Positions 34,101 to 46,100 of a DNA stretch of 64,000 nucleotides are shown piece by piece. Below the pieces are notes generated by a model. That model did no database searches, had not been told where the DNA came from, and worked only from the letters and a program-made list of their open reading frames with translations. The position numbers were made by a program, and so were the translations under genes. The DNA is from Excoecaria cochinchinensis (lineage: Eukaryota > Streptophyta > Magnoliopsida > Malpighiales > Euphorbiaceae), in assembly GCA_947683425.1 (NCBI GenBank), contig CANTUQ010000050.1, positions 14,686,501 to 14,750,500 of the forward strand, given 5' to 3'. The stretch's first letter is position 1; each line of letters begins with the position of its first letter.

Positions 34101-37100
34101 CAATCATTACTTGAATTCAATGATGTATTTCAAAAGCCACCATGGTTGCCACCTATTTGAAAATGTAACCATCGCTTAAGGATTTTTTTCAAAAGGGGAG
34201 TAACGTTATGGTTCTAAATTAGGGTTATGTGTAGGCAATATTTTATTATGGTAGGATTCCTGTATTAGTGATTTATTTCTATATTTTCCTATTTTAACAT
34301 TTCTTAATTAGAATGAATCCATAATTTTCTAGTTAGAATATAATTTCTATTTTATTAATCTTGTAACCTCTATTTAAAGAAGCAAATTTAATAAACAAAA
34401 CTAAGTCAGAATTTCTCGTGCAAAAGTACAAAGAGATAGGCAATTCTCTCTAATGAGTTTGAAGGTCTTTGCTTTTCAAGATTTTTTAGAATAAAAATTT
34501 TATTAATTTTCTTATCTTAAAAATTCTAAAAATGTACAAGCTAAATATAGAGAAAACAAAAAGAACTCTTATCCTATTTTATTAAGATAAAAAAAAATAA
34601 AAAAAAAAATAACTTTAATGGGAAATATAAAAGAAAATCCTAATTTAACTAGGAAATACAAAGGATTTCAATCTTAATTAGGAAATACAACACTCCCCTC
34701 AAGTTCGTGCATAAATATCACATATGCCCAACTTGCAAAACAAAATGTAATAAGTCCTACTACTAAATGCTTTAGCAAACACATTCTTGTAGTACAACAG
34801 CTCTTAAAATTTTCTAAAGCCCTCCCATTATATGCTCAGCACTGAAAAAGTCTTGTATCAAATTATTGATATTGAGAGTGAACATTAGCCTATAATGGAA
34901 AAGGCTTAACACCCAAAAAGTCCAACAATAACCAGAAAAGGCTAACTCGAGTTGGAAATTGCCGGCAAGACTATTAGAAGAAGAACGGACAATAGGTTGT
35001 GACTGGAGAGGGTTTCACACACTAACACGCTCTGACGCGTTAACAGTGACATGCGTGTACATCACTCACAGCTCCTCCAATGACCAAATTTGGTGGGTAG
35101 GTCGATCTGCAGGTGGCGCATCCTTTGAGAGTGGTGGTGTAAGCCACCTCTTACTCAAAATAAGAAAGCCTCAATTTTGGTGTTTTCGGGTTTTCAAACC
35201 GCTCTAGGAAAATTAGGGATTTTTTAACGAAATTTTGGTATTTTAGGATATTTAAACCGCACCAAAAAAATTAGAGATTTTTAACCAAATTTTAGTGTTC
35301 TATTTCAAACCAAACAAAAAATTTGATATTTTTAATTAAATTTTGATGCTCTAAGATTCTCAAACCACTCCAAAAAAATTAGGAATTTTTAACCAAATAG
35401 CAAGTTTATGACTATGATGTAACATGAAGGAGAAAATTCAACTTCTTGACACTTTTTTGAAACAGGTAATTTACCTATTATTGCGAGGAAGAAAATTCTA
35501 CTTCTTTAGAAGGAGAAAACTCAACTTCTACAATGAGCAAGCCTCCGATATCATGAAGATTTTTAAGAATAAAAATTTTATTAATCCTCTCATCTTAAAA
35601 ATTATAAGAATGTATAAGATAAATATAGAGAAAACAAAGAAAGTCATAATCCTACTTCAATAAAGAAAGATAAAATCCAACTATAAATATAAAAGAGAAA
35701 TTATAATCTAACTAGGAAATATAAATTTTAGCTAGCAAATCCAACAGCTCCCTTTAACTAGTTCAAAGGTACAAGCTCCCTTTGATGAACTTGATTAATT
35801 GCCTAGTGTTCTTATCCACATTTCAGGACCATAACGAAAGAAGAGTAAGTAGATAAAGATAAAGATGATATACTGATTTACCTTTACAAAGAGGGTACTT
35901 GGAGCCAGTATTGAATGAGCATCAATGCCATTGAGGTAGGCTTTCACCTCAGGGATACCAGACCCAGCTGCTGCTGGAGCAATGAAAGCACAGAGAGATG
36001 CAGCAGCAACTGCTAGTGTTATGTTGTAGCCAGCATATGCAGCAAATGCCTTTATATATCTGCACTGGAACCATTAGCACGTCATAGTAATCACATAGAA
36101 CTTACAAGCAAACATATTGAGGACCTAGAATGTAATATCATTTTCTAAATTAATTATTCTCAAAGGACATGCTATCTGAGGCTAGTGAAGAAGAAGAATA
36201 AAATGACAATAATGGTAATTTGGTGAAGGTCATGTCAGATTCCAATAGAAAATCAAGAAAACTAATGTGAATCTTCTCATAAGATAGATGGTGCACATTG
36301 GATGAGTAACCCAATTTGCTTACAAATCATACGTCTATGATCTAATACCATGAAGTTCATCAATTGCTAGACAACCAAAAGCCATTTTTTATTTCTATAA
36401 CCTATATGATGGATCTCAATAGCTTTTCAGTTTAGCAGAGTATTCAGAGGCAAAGGAACAGTTAATTAGTATCCAGTACGTGGGTAACTTTTAATTGAGT
36501 GTATTAGCAATACAAATAATTGGATTTGGAACTTTACAACTTCAAATTTCCCATTGGTCCCTTAATATGAAACCTCTTTTTTGCAGTCCATTTCTATAAT
36601 CATGTTACTATCAGCTATGATACAATGCAACTCAGGGATCAATATCATATGGATGCCACAGAATACAAATAGAACCTATTTCGAAACAAATACAGATAAC
36701 AAAATAAAAGGTCTAAACTCAGCAATCAGCATGCATGTGAATGCCAAAGAATATAAATAGAACTTTATGAAAAATATGCAGCTAGAAAATAAAAGTTTTA
36801 ATATATAGGTTGGGTGTTAGGAGTGGGATTACTGCTGCTTTTCCATCAGATTGGTGGTAAGCAGTAACTTTAAACCAGCAATGTTCTCAACAGCAATGTT
36901 ATTGAAAAAACCAACTAGTCCAGTAAATAGCCCGATTATGAGTGAAAATCCCCACTTCAGTAGGACGTACTGAAATATCTGAATTTTCTTCCTGGATCTC
37001 CAATCCTGGTTAAATAATTCATTTTCGATGATCCTAAAAAGGAAAGCAAGTTAGAAAACACCTATTTGATGATCAAAAAGTGAGCATAACAAAATTTCAT

Positions 37101-37367
37101 GAATTTACTCTGATATTTAATTAATAATGGAAACACAAAAAGAGTGAATACTTACTCATAGTCAAGACTCTCAATAGGGCAAACATTGGCACCAACAATG
37201 GCAATCTGAGAGGTTGTATTGGTCCTCTTGACCAAGAGAGGTTGGCTATAACTATTACTGTCATAAGCTTCTGTAAACATCTCCTTGCCATCATTTTCAA
37301 TGTCTCCTTCTCCTTCATTCTCAGCATTATTTTTCCCATTCCCATTATTCATATCTTCTCTATCCAT
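28178..37367 (-). CDS. CLC-c: CLC-type chloride channel/exchanger, CLC-c-like
   Basis: Seven exons: 37367-37156, 37033-36833, 36059-35882, 32085-31823, 30442-30173, 29687-28559, 28267-28178; all in frame with GT-AG borders, 780 residues (Arabidopsis CLC-c is about 779). The N terminus carries SQIAIVGANVCPIESLDYE, a signature of the CLC-c/CLC-g branch. Selectivity motif GSGIPE lies at 170-175 with Ser171, GKEGP with gating Glu214, and GIAIPSGLFIP in exon 6. Two CBS domains form the C-terminal third, ending in GILTRHDFMPEHVLGLYPH. Serine rather than proline in the first motif predicts chloride preference over nitrate. Family members sit in tonoplast or other endomembranes and aid salt tolerance and guard-cell anion transport. 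The 3.8-kb intron between exons 3 and 4 hosts nested retroelements. Confidence 0.96.
31198..31440 (+). pseudogene. Open, coding-like fragment in a CLC gene intron
   Basis: Eighty codons stay open, with protein-like composition (for example DPVVMTPYFYHRTRGSDVMF), ending in TAA. The frame continues upstream past a single TGA at 31195. It lies antisense to the CLC gene and has no start. It may be a captured gene fragment. I do not recognise it. Confidence 0.3.
33247..33625 (+). repeat. Left LTR of the intronic element
   Basis: 379 bp; matches 34204-34475 plus 35747-35836. Confidence 0.85.
33628..33640 (+). other. Primer-binding site (initiator tRNA-Met type)
   Basis: TGGTATTAGAGCC follows the LTR by two bases and differs by one base from the common plant TGGTATCAGAGCC. 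Confidence 0.85.
33648..33944 (+). pseudogene. Decayed gag-like reading frame
   Basis: ATG just after the PBS, an in-frame TAA after 22 codons, then open to 33944. It contains KALLQATAEAVA and LELKEILTSRP, the style of an N-terminal gag. Too short for function. Confidence 0.5.
34204..34475 (+). repeat. Right LTR of the intronic element, first part
   Basis: Starts CGTTATGGTTCTAAATTAG, matching the left LTR start. Broken by the nested insertion; the remaining 90 bp lie at 35747-35836. Confidence 0.8.
34476..35746 (-). mobile_element. Nested truncated copia-like LTR element
   Basis: Two short LTRs of the pattern TGAAGATTTTT...CCAACA lie at 34476-34692 and 35554-35746. Next to the left one, the complement of CACTCCCCTCAAGTT is a typical copia polypurine tract, so the element reads on the minus strand. 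A degenerate Met-type PBS (TGATATCGGAGGC on the minus strand) lies by the right LTR. The target was GCTCC: intact at right, GCTTT at left. The 861-bp interior has no intact coding region. Confidence 0.75.
35165..35400. repeat. About four ~70-bp diverged tandem repeats
   Basis: Units share TCAAACCRCWCYAAAAAAATTAG followed by GATTTTTAACCAAATTTTG-like sequence; inside the nested element. Confidence 0.6.
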
Positions 37368-39144
37368 ATTTTATTGAAAGATTCTAAGGTATCTTCGTTT
37401 CTTTTATACCTGAATAATAAAGAAAGCACATAGGAAGAAATCTACAGAAATCAAGAGATGGATGAATTGAAAAAAAAAAATTTCTGAGTAAACCTGTTAC
37501 CTTAAACTCAAACTCTAATGGATAAGATATGGACTACAGCATTGTTATCCATCACTTTTAGGAAAATCAAATTAAGATTTGAAAAAAAAAAATGCTTGAA
37601 GTAATCTATAAATAACTTAATACGCACCAAAAAACATAAAATCTCAAGTTTGTTTCCTGTCCTAGAAATCAGGAGATCTTATCTGTTCCCCATTTGTTTA
37701 AATTTAAAATAACCAATTAACTATAATGGAATACAAAGATAACACATACATCATCAGACACCACCGGAAAAACGAAAGAAAGAACAAGAGTAGAAATTCA
37801 ACAAAACTCTAGAGCATAATTGCTTAGATGAATTATTCTTCTAAAGCTTTTCTTATCTGCACTCTAGTGGAAAATAAGCTAAACTTACGCTATATGAAAT
37901 AATTCAATTTAAAATTAAAATTAAGATTTATAAATTGCAGAAATAGTATACTTAATAAATGTTCATTATCTCTTAAAAATTTAAATGTCGATGCAAAATA
38001 TAAAATCAGATCACTATCAAATGTGCTACCAGCCAAGCTTTTAATTGATTCAAGTTTTAACTTGTTGCTAAACATCACAACTTCAAATGTGAAGTAATAC
38101 TAACAAAAATGTGAATATGTATCTTCTAAAACACAGAGTCTAAATTGATTGATTATCAAACAAATTTATACGTAAGAGTTGGGAGATATCGATTTCAAGA
38201 TTCCAAAAAAAAAAAATACAGACAAAAGGTAAGTGGATTGTGATTTTACATACAAGCAAAACCAAATCGAATGATTGCGATTGCAGAACGCCCAGTTCTC
38301 TTAACGACAATCACTCTCTAATCTGCTCCTTATCTCCTACTTCGTCATAAATCAGTCAACACAACGAAAATTTAATAAAGGAAGGCTGTTGACTTTTGGC
38401 TTGCAAGTGCAGAAGAGGGAGAAAGTCGATGAAGGCAAGGACAAGAACACGGTGGCAAGAAGCCCAAACGATTAACCGCAGCAATAATATAATAAATCAA
38501 GATAACCGAAATTTTATGGGTGGATTCGATTCGTTTTTTTTGATTTTGGGGGCAATAGAGAGTTTCTTTTGGACTTTTAATTCGTTTCTATCATAAGACT
38601 ATTAGGTTAAAAAAAACAAAAAAACAAAAAACAAAAATGCAATTTTATCTCTTAAAGAATTCATAAATGGCAATAGAGACTGATAATTCTACTCTTATTT
38701 CACTTCATTTTTCCCTATCTACTTTTAAGTTAACCTAACAATGGAAAAAAAAATAAAATTTTCATTACTTTTATTTCCCTTCATTTTTTCTCGTTAACGT
38801 AAATTCAACTAACCGCCATTCAAACAAAGGGTTAGTGATTAAAATTTGTCAAGTGGACTTGGGCTCTTTCTTTCCAAACCCATGTGAATGAAATGACAAC
38901 TCTACCATTATCATTAGTTCCTTTACAAGATCCAATCGAATAGTTTGATAAGGTTACATTACTCGGAGAAAATTATATCTTATTTGAATTTTTGGACTAG
39001 CGTCTCGAATATCAAGTAACACGTGGTAGCTGTTGAAAAATTATGCGCCACGTGTCATGTTATTATCGGATGACATTGAATTTCCAACTATAGAAAATTT
39101 TTATCTTTTTCTTCCAAATTCGCTCTGTTTTTGCTCGTTCGGAT
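37368..39144. other. 5' flank of the CLC gene
   Basis: Includes the 5' UTR, probably with an intron, and promoter. Near 38810-38834 is CCATTCAAACAAAGGGTTAG, complementary in type to TCTAACCCTTTGTTGGATGG at 32255-32275, which suggests ends of a shared small transposon family. No gene seen. Confidence 0.4.
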
Positions 39145-39170
39145 CACTACAAAAAAAATCATGATTAGCG
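39145..39170 (+). mobile_element. CACTA (En/Spm-type) terminal sequence, single end
   Basis: CACTACAAAAAAAATCATGA followed by TTAGCGGCG resembles CACTA terminal inverted repeats of plants. I found no matching opposite end in the window. Confidence 0.4.
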
Positions 39171-39204
39171 GCGTAATTTACTTACGAAATTTCATTGCTA
39201 ATCT

Positions 39205-39420
39205 AGATTGGGGTTTAGCGTTTGGGGGTTTTAGGATTTGGGGTTTGGGATTTTAGGATTCGAAGTTTTAGGATTTGGGGTTTTGGGCTTAACGTTTGGG
39301 GTTTGTGGATTTAGGGTTTACGGTTTAGAGTTTTGGGGTTTTAAGGTTCGAGGTTCAGGGTAAGGATTTAGGGCGTAGGGTCGAGGGATTAGGGTCTAGG
39401 GTTCAGGATTTGGGGTTTAT
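39205..39420 (+). repeat. Degenerate telomere-like (TTTAGGG) repeats
   Basis: Many variants of GGGTTTAG, GGGGTTTTAGGATT and TTAGGGTCTAGGGTT follow each other for over 200 bases. They are too degenerate for a functional telomere; an interstitial remnant. Confidence 0.75.
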
Positions 39421-39454
39421 AATTCCCCTTTAGCTTATTTCAATTTTTGGTCAA

Positions 39455-39704
39455 AAATTGAGAGAGTTATCATTTTGGTTTTTTGTAAATTTTTTGCCCG
39501 AAATTTCAAGGGGTATCCCTTTATTTTTTCTCTAAATTTTTGGCCAAAAAGTCTGAGAGGTACCCTTTTTATTTTTTTCTAAATTTTTGACCCAAAATTT
39601 CGACGGGTATCCCTTTATTTTTTTCTAAATTTTTTAGCCCCAAACTCTTAACGATACCTCTTTGATTTTTGTATAAATTTTTGACCTAAAACTCCGAGTG
39701 GTAC
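39455..39704 (+). repeat. ~60-bp tandem repeat array, left block
   Basis: About four to five units of the pattern CTAAATTTTTGGCC, then AAAACTCCGA, then GGTAYCCCTTT. The same units resume at 42205. Confidence 0.85.
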
Positions 39705-41336
39705 TATAGACATTGGGTTCTGATACAGCCCAGACCGAAGTTATCCAGTGATGAAAATGATACTTGTTTATAGGTAAAAGACAGATAGAAGTGATGCTTT
39801 CCTCGAAAATATGTCTTTTTGTTTTTAATTTAAAAAAAATATATATATAGGAGTAGGGGGCTATTTCTGGGGGCCTGTGGTGTGAGGCCCATCTCACTCT
39901 GGTGAGAGGTAGCATGAGGCAGATCTCACCTGCCTCAGGCGCTTCACTCCCCCTAGCATCTCCGTTCCGTTTTTCGGGGGGATTTAGTGGGAAAAGCATG
40001 GTTTATGTTTGGTTTGGTGAGAAACAGTCTAATCTTCTCTGAGATATAAAAAGAAAAATTTAAGAAACTGAGGGGGGGATTATTGGAGAGGAGGCGAAGA
40101 ACTCAGAAAGAAACACGGAGAGAAAAAAAAGCTTTGAGAGCAAGAAAGTGATTTTTATTCTCAAAGCATTCTGAGATTGGTTCTTGAATCCAGGAAACTA
40201 ATTCATGACGTTTGAGATTCAATCGTCTTTGTTTTTTTAACGTAACTTTCATCTTGAAGTTTTTATCACTCACTGTTTTATCCTTTTCAAGAGAAGCAAT
40301 GAGGAAAACCAGAACTTTTTCATCTGCAAATCAAAGATCATATCTGAGGGTAAATACTGCGATAAACATCTCTTGCTTTCCTTTCATTCTTCTTTTCATT
40401 CTTTTTCTCGTTTGGCTTTATATGTTATTTTTCTTCATTGTACATACTCTGTTTGGTAGTCGTTTGTTTTTTAATCTGTTTATTGTAGGTTTGTTGTTGT
40501 TTGTTATCAGATATGAACTCTGAATATTTGTTATGGTTAATCAGCATGTTTGTTGTTCTTTTATGCATGTTGTGATGGAATAATATCATGTTTATTCAGT
40601 CTGTTAATGTTGCTCTGTTCGTCCTTATTTTTATGTTTGTCTGATCGTCTCCTTGTTTCGTTCGAGTTGTGATTTTCTGTACGGGTCGTGTCCCAGATTC
40701 ACATGTCGTGCTCCCGTTTGCCCCTGGTTGCCCGTGAAGTCTTTGCACAACTTGTGCACCTCTACACGAGTCGTGCACTCTTTGCATGACTCGTGCACTC
40801 CTGGCTTCACCCCCTTCTCTCTTCAGCTCTTCGTCTTTCTTGTATTACCCAAACGTTCGAACATAAATACATGAGATGAAGTGTAATCTCCTCCATTCTA
40901 CCTTGTATATTTATGTCTTAATTTACTCCTTTAATTTTTGGTCTTTGCTCGTTTTTTTGTAATAATCGTCGCCCTCCTCCTGTTGTGTTTTTTTGGTTGT
41001 TTTAATCCATTGGTTGCTGCTGCCTTAGCCTTTTTTATTTTTTTTTTTTACTGCAACTGTTTTATGTTTAATTATTTCTATTTACTTAATCGTTTATATT
41101 TAATTAGTTCAATTGATTATTATTTGATTGATCTATTAATCGTTTTAATTAATTATTTTATTCAACTAATTTTTTTGTTCATATTACATTAATTATTTAA
41201 TTTACTTTACTAACATTTTATTTTATTTTTGTTTTGTTACCTCAAAAATTGTTTATGTGTGTGAGTCATATTTGCACACGGGTTGGAGAATCGGAGAATT
41301 AAAGACCATTAATTGAGGGTTTGCATTTTAATTGTT

Positions 41337-41371
<35 letters not shown>

Positions 41372-42204
41372 TTTATTTTTATTTTTATTTTTATGTGTTG
41401 TATGTAAAAATGTATTTTATACCCGTTCGTATTATAGAAAATCATTTTTTTACAACAATTAATAACTTGGAGTTTTTATTAATAAAATGGACCAATGTCT
41501 TATTTTAACCAATAAAATCTCACTTTCAAATGGAGAACTAATTTTTATAAAATGGGATCACTCATCCCGATTTTTTTAAATCAATGCCTAAAAATAGTTC
41601 TCTATTTTATAAGCTAATAAAAAGGAACCAATGTTCTTAAAATGTAATAAATGACCCGATTTATGTATGATGCATTTTTAATTATTTTTTTTATGTCTTA
41701 TTTATTCATTTTTGGGCCCTTGTAATTAATTTTGGGACAAGTTTTATTTATTTATGCTTTATTATTTTGGGGATTGTTCTGTCCCATTTTTTCATTTTGT
41801 AATTTATTTATCGCTTTATTTAATTGCTTTCCAATGTGCTTGCAATGCGTTTTAAATTCAATGCCTAATCGTATGAGATGAGAGATAGAATTTTAATTTC
41901 TTAAAACTCAAATATAATTTTTACTCAAGTCATCAATAAAAGTGAAGTTCCGAATACCATCTCTGGTTTAGACCAATAGAGATTAGAGACATTTTCAAAT
42001 TTCTCGTAAATTGGGTGGCGACTCTAAAATACATCAAAAGTACACAAAGGCGTCGTGAGGTTAGATGATCATTTTCAATATTCTCTTGGGAAGGAGGCAT
42101 CCAAAATGATTCATGATGTGCAAGATCAAAAAAATGCGAACCAATCTCCCGAACCCTAAAAGCGGGTTCAAAGAGGATTTTTGCTAAGTTCGGCGCGCGT
42201 CACA
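39705..42204. mobile_element. 2.5-kb insertion splitting the ~60-bp array (possible solo LTR)
   Basis: Sequence unlike the array separates the two blocks, bounded by GGTAC at 39700-39704 and 42205-42209. It ends GGCGCGCGTCACA. It includes an LTR-like leader (TATAAAAAG near 40046, then purine-rich sequence) but no long coding frame. The left end TATAGACA lacks the usual TG, and GGTAC is part of the array unit itself, so the duplication may be fortuitous. A solo LTR of a large gypsy element is the best guess. Confidence 0.45.
41338..41371. repeat. (TTA)n microsatellite
   Basis: About eleven TTA units followed by TTTTTA repeats. Confidence 0.9.
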
Positions 42205-43115
42205 GGTACCCCTTTGGTTTTTCTCTAAATTTTTGGCCAAAAGCTCCAAATGGTGGCCCTTTACTCTCTTTTTTTTCTCTAAATTTTTGGCCAAAAAGTC
42301 AAATGGGTACTTCTTTAGTTTTGGTATAAATTTTTTGGCTCAAAATTTTAAGCGGTGACTCTTTTATTTTTTTCTAAATTTTTTAGTCCAAAACTCCAAA
42401 GGGTTCCAATCTGATTTTTTTAAAAAAAATTTCGCCCAAAACTCTGAGAGATACCTCTTTATTTTTTTTGTAAATTTTTTGCCCAAAACTCTGACAGGTA
42501 CTTCTTTGGTTTTTCTCTAATTTTTTTGCCAAAAACTCCTATAGGTAACCCTTTGATTTGTTTTCCAAAATTTTTATCCCTAAACATCAATAGATACCCC
42601 TTTGATTTTTTTTATTAAATTTTTTATCCAAAACTCTAAAGGGGACCCCTTTGGTTTTTTCTATAAATTTTTGGCCCAAAATTCCAAGAGGCACACTTTT
42701 GATTTTTTTTTCTAAATTTTTTAAACCAAGACTAGAAGAGGTATCCTTTTGGTTTTCTTATAAATTTTCGGCCGAAAACTCAGATGCGTGCCCATATGGT
42801 TTTTTCCTAAATTTTCGGACAAAATTCCAAGGGGTACCCACTTTGGCTTTTCTTTAATTTTTTGGCCAAAACTTTTAAGGGGTACCCCTTTAGATTTTTT
42901 CTAAATTTTTCGCTCAAAACTCCAAGGTATACCCCTTTTGTTTTGGAAAAATTTTAAGGGGTACCTCTTTATATTTTTTCTAAATTTTTGGCCTAAAACT
43001 CCAAGGTATATCCCTTTTGTTTTGGCATAAATGTTTTGGCAAAAAACTTCAAGGCGTACCCTTTTGGCTTTTCTATTTTTTTTTTCTAAATTTTTTATTC
43101 CAAAACTTTAAGGGA
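42205..43115 (+). repeat. ~60-bp tandem repeat array, right block
   Basis: About fifteen diverged units of CCCTTTGGTTTTT, CTAAATTTTTGGCC and AAAACTCCAAGGGGTA type. Reading frames here are repeat artefacts. Confidence 0.9.
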
Positions 43116-46100
43116 TATAAAAATTCATCAGATTTTGATAAAACCAATTCTCTATCAATTGTGATTGGTAAACTTTCAATAGGCACTCCAATAAAATCTT
43201 CCTAAATTATAAGACTCACATCCAAAATTTCACAACTTTTTATAATTTTTAGATTTTAGTGATTTTTCCCAGTATGATACTTTCAGAAATCCATAAAAAT
43301 TCGTCAGATTTCAATGAAACCAATTCTCTATCAATTGTGATTGGTAAGCATCCAATAGACACTCCAATAAAATTTTCCTAAATTATAGAACTCGAATTCA
43401 AAATTTCACCACTTTTTATAATTTTTAAATTTTAGTGATTTTGCCTAGTATAACAACTTTAGAAATTCATAAAAATTCGTCAGATTTCAATAAAATCAAT
43501 TATTTATCAATTGTGATTGGTAAGCTTCCAATAGCCACTCCAATGAAATCTTCCTAAATTATAAGACTCACATTCAAAATTTCACAACTTTTTATAATTT
43601 TTAGATTTTAATGATTTTTCCTAGTATAACACTTTCAGAAATCCATAAAAATTCGTCAGATTTCAATGAAGCCAATTCTCTATCAATTGTCATTGGTAAG
43701 TTTCCAATAGCTACTCCAATAAAGTTTTCCTAAATTATAAGACTCACATCCAAAATTTCTCCACTTTTTATAATTTTTAGATTTTAATGATTTTCTCTAA
43801 TATAATGTGTTCAGAAATTTATAAAAAATCGTCAAATTTTGATAAAGACAATTCTTTTATCAATTGTGATTGGTAATCTTACAATAGCCACTCCAATAAA
43901 GTTTTCCTAAATTATATGACTCACATTCAAAATTTCATCACTTTGTATAATTTTTAGATTTTAGTAATTTTGCCTAGTATAATATCTTCAGAAATGCATA
44001 TAAATTCGTCAAATTTTAATGAAGCCAACTCTCTATCAATTGTGGTTGGTAACTTTTTAATAGCCACTCCAATGAAATTCTCCTAAATTATAAGACTCGA
44101 ATCCAAAATTTCTCTACTTTTTATAATTTTTAGATTTTAGTGATTTTTCCTAATATAATAACTTTAAAAATTCATAAAAATTCATAAAAATTCATCAGAT
44201 TTCGATAAAGCCAATTCTCTGTCTATTGTGATTGGTAAGCTTCCAATAGCTCTTACAATGAAATTTTTCAAAATTATAGGACTCACATACAAAATTTTAC
44301 TACTTTTTATAATTTTTCGATTTTGTTGATTTTTCCTAGTGTAGTACTTTCAGAAATTTATAAAAATTCGTCAGATTTTGATGAAGTCAATTGTCTATCA
44401 ATTGTGATTGGTAAGCTTCCAAAAGCAATTCAAATTATAAGACTCATATCAAAAATTTCACAACTTTTTATAATTTTTAGATTTTAGTAATTTTGTTTAG
44501 TATAACAACTTTAGAAATCCATAAAAATTTGTCAAATTTCAATGAAGCCAATTCTCTATTAAATGTGATTGGTAAGCTTCCAAAAGCAACTCCAATGAAA
44601 TTTTTCTAAATTATAGAACTCACATCAAAAATTTCACCACTTTTTATAATTTTTAGATTTTAGTGTTTTTCCTAGTATAACACTTTTAAAAATCCATAAA
44701 AAATCATCAGATTTTGATGAAACTAATTATCTGTCTATTGTGATTGGTAAGATTTTAATAGCCCTTCCAATGAAATTTTTCAAAATTATAGGACTCGCAT
44801 ATAAAATTTTACCATTTTTTTATAATTTTTCGATTTTGGTAAATTTTTCTAGTGTAATACTTTCAGAAATCTATAAAAATTCGTCAGATTTCGATTAAAC
44901 CAATTCTCTATCAATTATGATTGGTAAGCTTCCAATAGCCGCTCTAATGAAATCTTCCTAAATTATAAGACTTACATCCAAAATTTTACAATTTTTTATA
45001 ATTTTTAGATTTTAGTGATTTTTTCTAGTATAACAATTTTAGAAATCCATAAAAATTCGTCAGATTTCGATAAAGCCAATTCTCTATTAAATATGATTGG
45101 TAAGCTTCCAAAAGCAACTCCAATGAAATTTTTCTAAATTATAGGACTCACATCCAAAATTTCACCAATTTTTATAATTTTTAGATTTTAGTAATTTTTC
45201 CTATTATAACAACTTTAGAAATTCATAAAAATTCGTTAGATTTTGATAAAACCAATTCTCTATCAATTGTGAATTGTAAGCTTCTAATAGCAACTCCAAT
45301 AAAATTTTCCTAAATTATAGGATTCACATCCAAAATTTCACCACTTTTTATAATTTTTAGAGTTTAGTGATTTTTTTTAGTATAATATTTTCAGAAATTC
45401 ATAAAAATTGTCAGATTTCGATGAAACTAATTTTATATCAATTGTGATTGGTAAGATTCCAATAGCCACTCTAATAAAATTTTCCTAAATTATAAGAGTC
45501 AAATTTAAAATTTTACCACTTTTTGTAATTTTTAGATTTTAGTGATTTTCTTTAGTATAACACATTCAAAAATCCATAAAAATTCGTCATATTTCGTTGA
45601 AGCCAATTTTCTATCAATTGTGATTGGTAAGTTTCCAATAGTCACTCTAATGAAGTTTTCCTGAATTATAAGACTCAAACTAAAAATTTTACCACTTTTT
45701 ATAATTTTTAGATTTTGGTGATTTTTCCTAGTATAACAACTTTAGAAATCCATAAAAATTAGTCAGATTTCGATAAAACTAATTCTCTATCAATTGTCAT
45801 TGTTAAGCTTCCAATAACAAATCCAATGAATTTTTCCTAAATTATAGGACCCACATCCAAAATTTGACCACTTTTTATAATTTTTAGATTTTAGAGATTT
45901 TTCCTAGTATAATATATTTAGAAATGCATAAAAATTCGTCAGATTTCGACGAAACCAATTTTTTAATAATTGTGATTGGTAAACTTTCAACAGCCATTCC
46001 AATGAACTTTTTTCTAAATTATAGGGCTCACATTCAAAATTTCACCACTTTTATAATTTTTAGATTTAAGTGATTTTCCCTGGTATAATGTTTTCAGAAA

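Larger units (their letters stand above)
33247..35836 (+). mobile_element. Non-autonomous LTR retrotransposon in CLC intron 3
   Basis: Left LTR 33247-33625 has TGTTAT...ATAACA ends. The internal part (33626-34203) starts with a PBS and ends with a purine tract AAAAGGGGAG at 34191-34200. The right LTR begins at 34204 and is split by a second element, resuming at 35747 and ending at 35836. A 5-bp duplication AAAGA flanks the whole (33242-33246 and 35837-35841). Only 578 bp of internal sequence remain, with a gag-like remnant. The LTRs are clearly diverged, so the insertion is old. It probably depends on proteins from another element. Confidence 0.85.

Noticed and set aside
39205..39420. A chromosome end
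   Set aside because: Repeats are degenerate and followed by kilobases of other DNA and genes, so this is interstitial.
42651..43205. Phe-rich open frames in the repeat block
   Set aside because: Produced by the ~60-bp tandem repeats; not genes.
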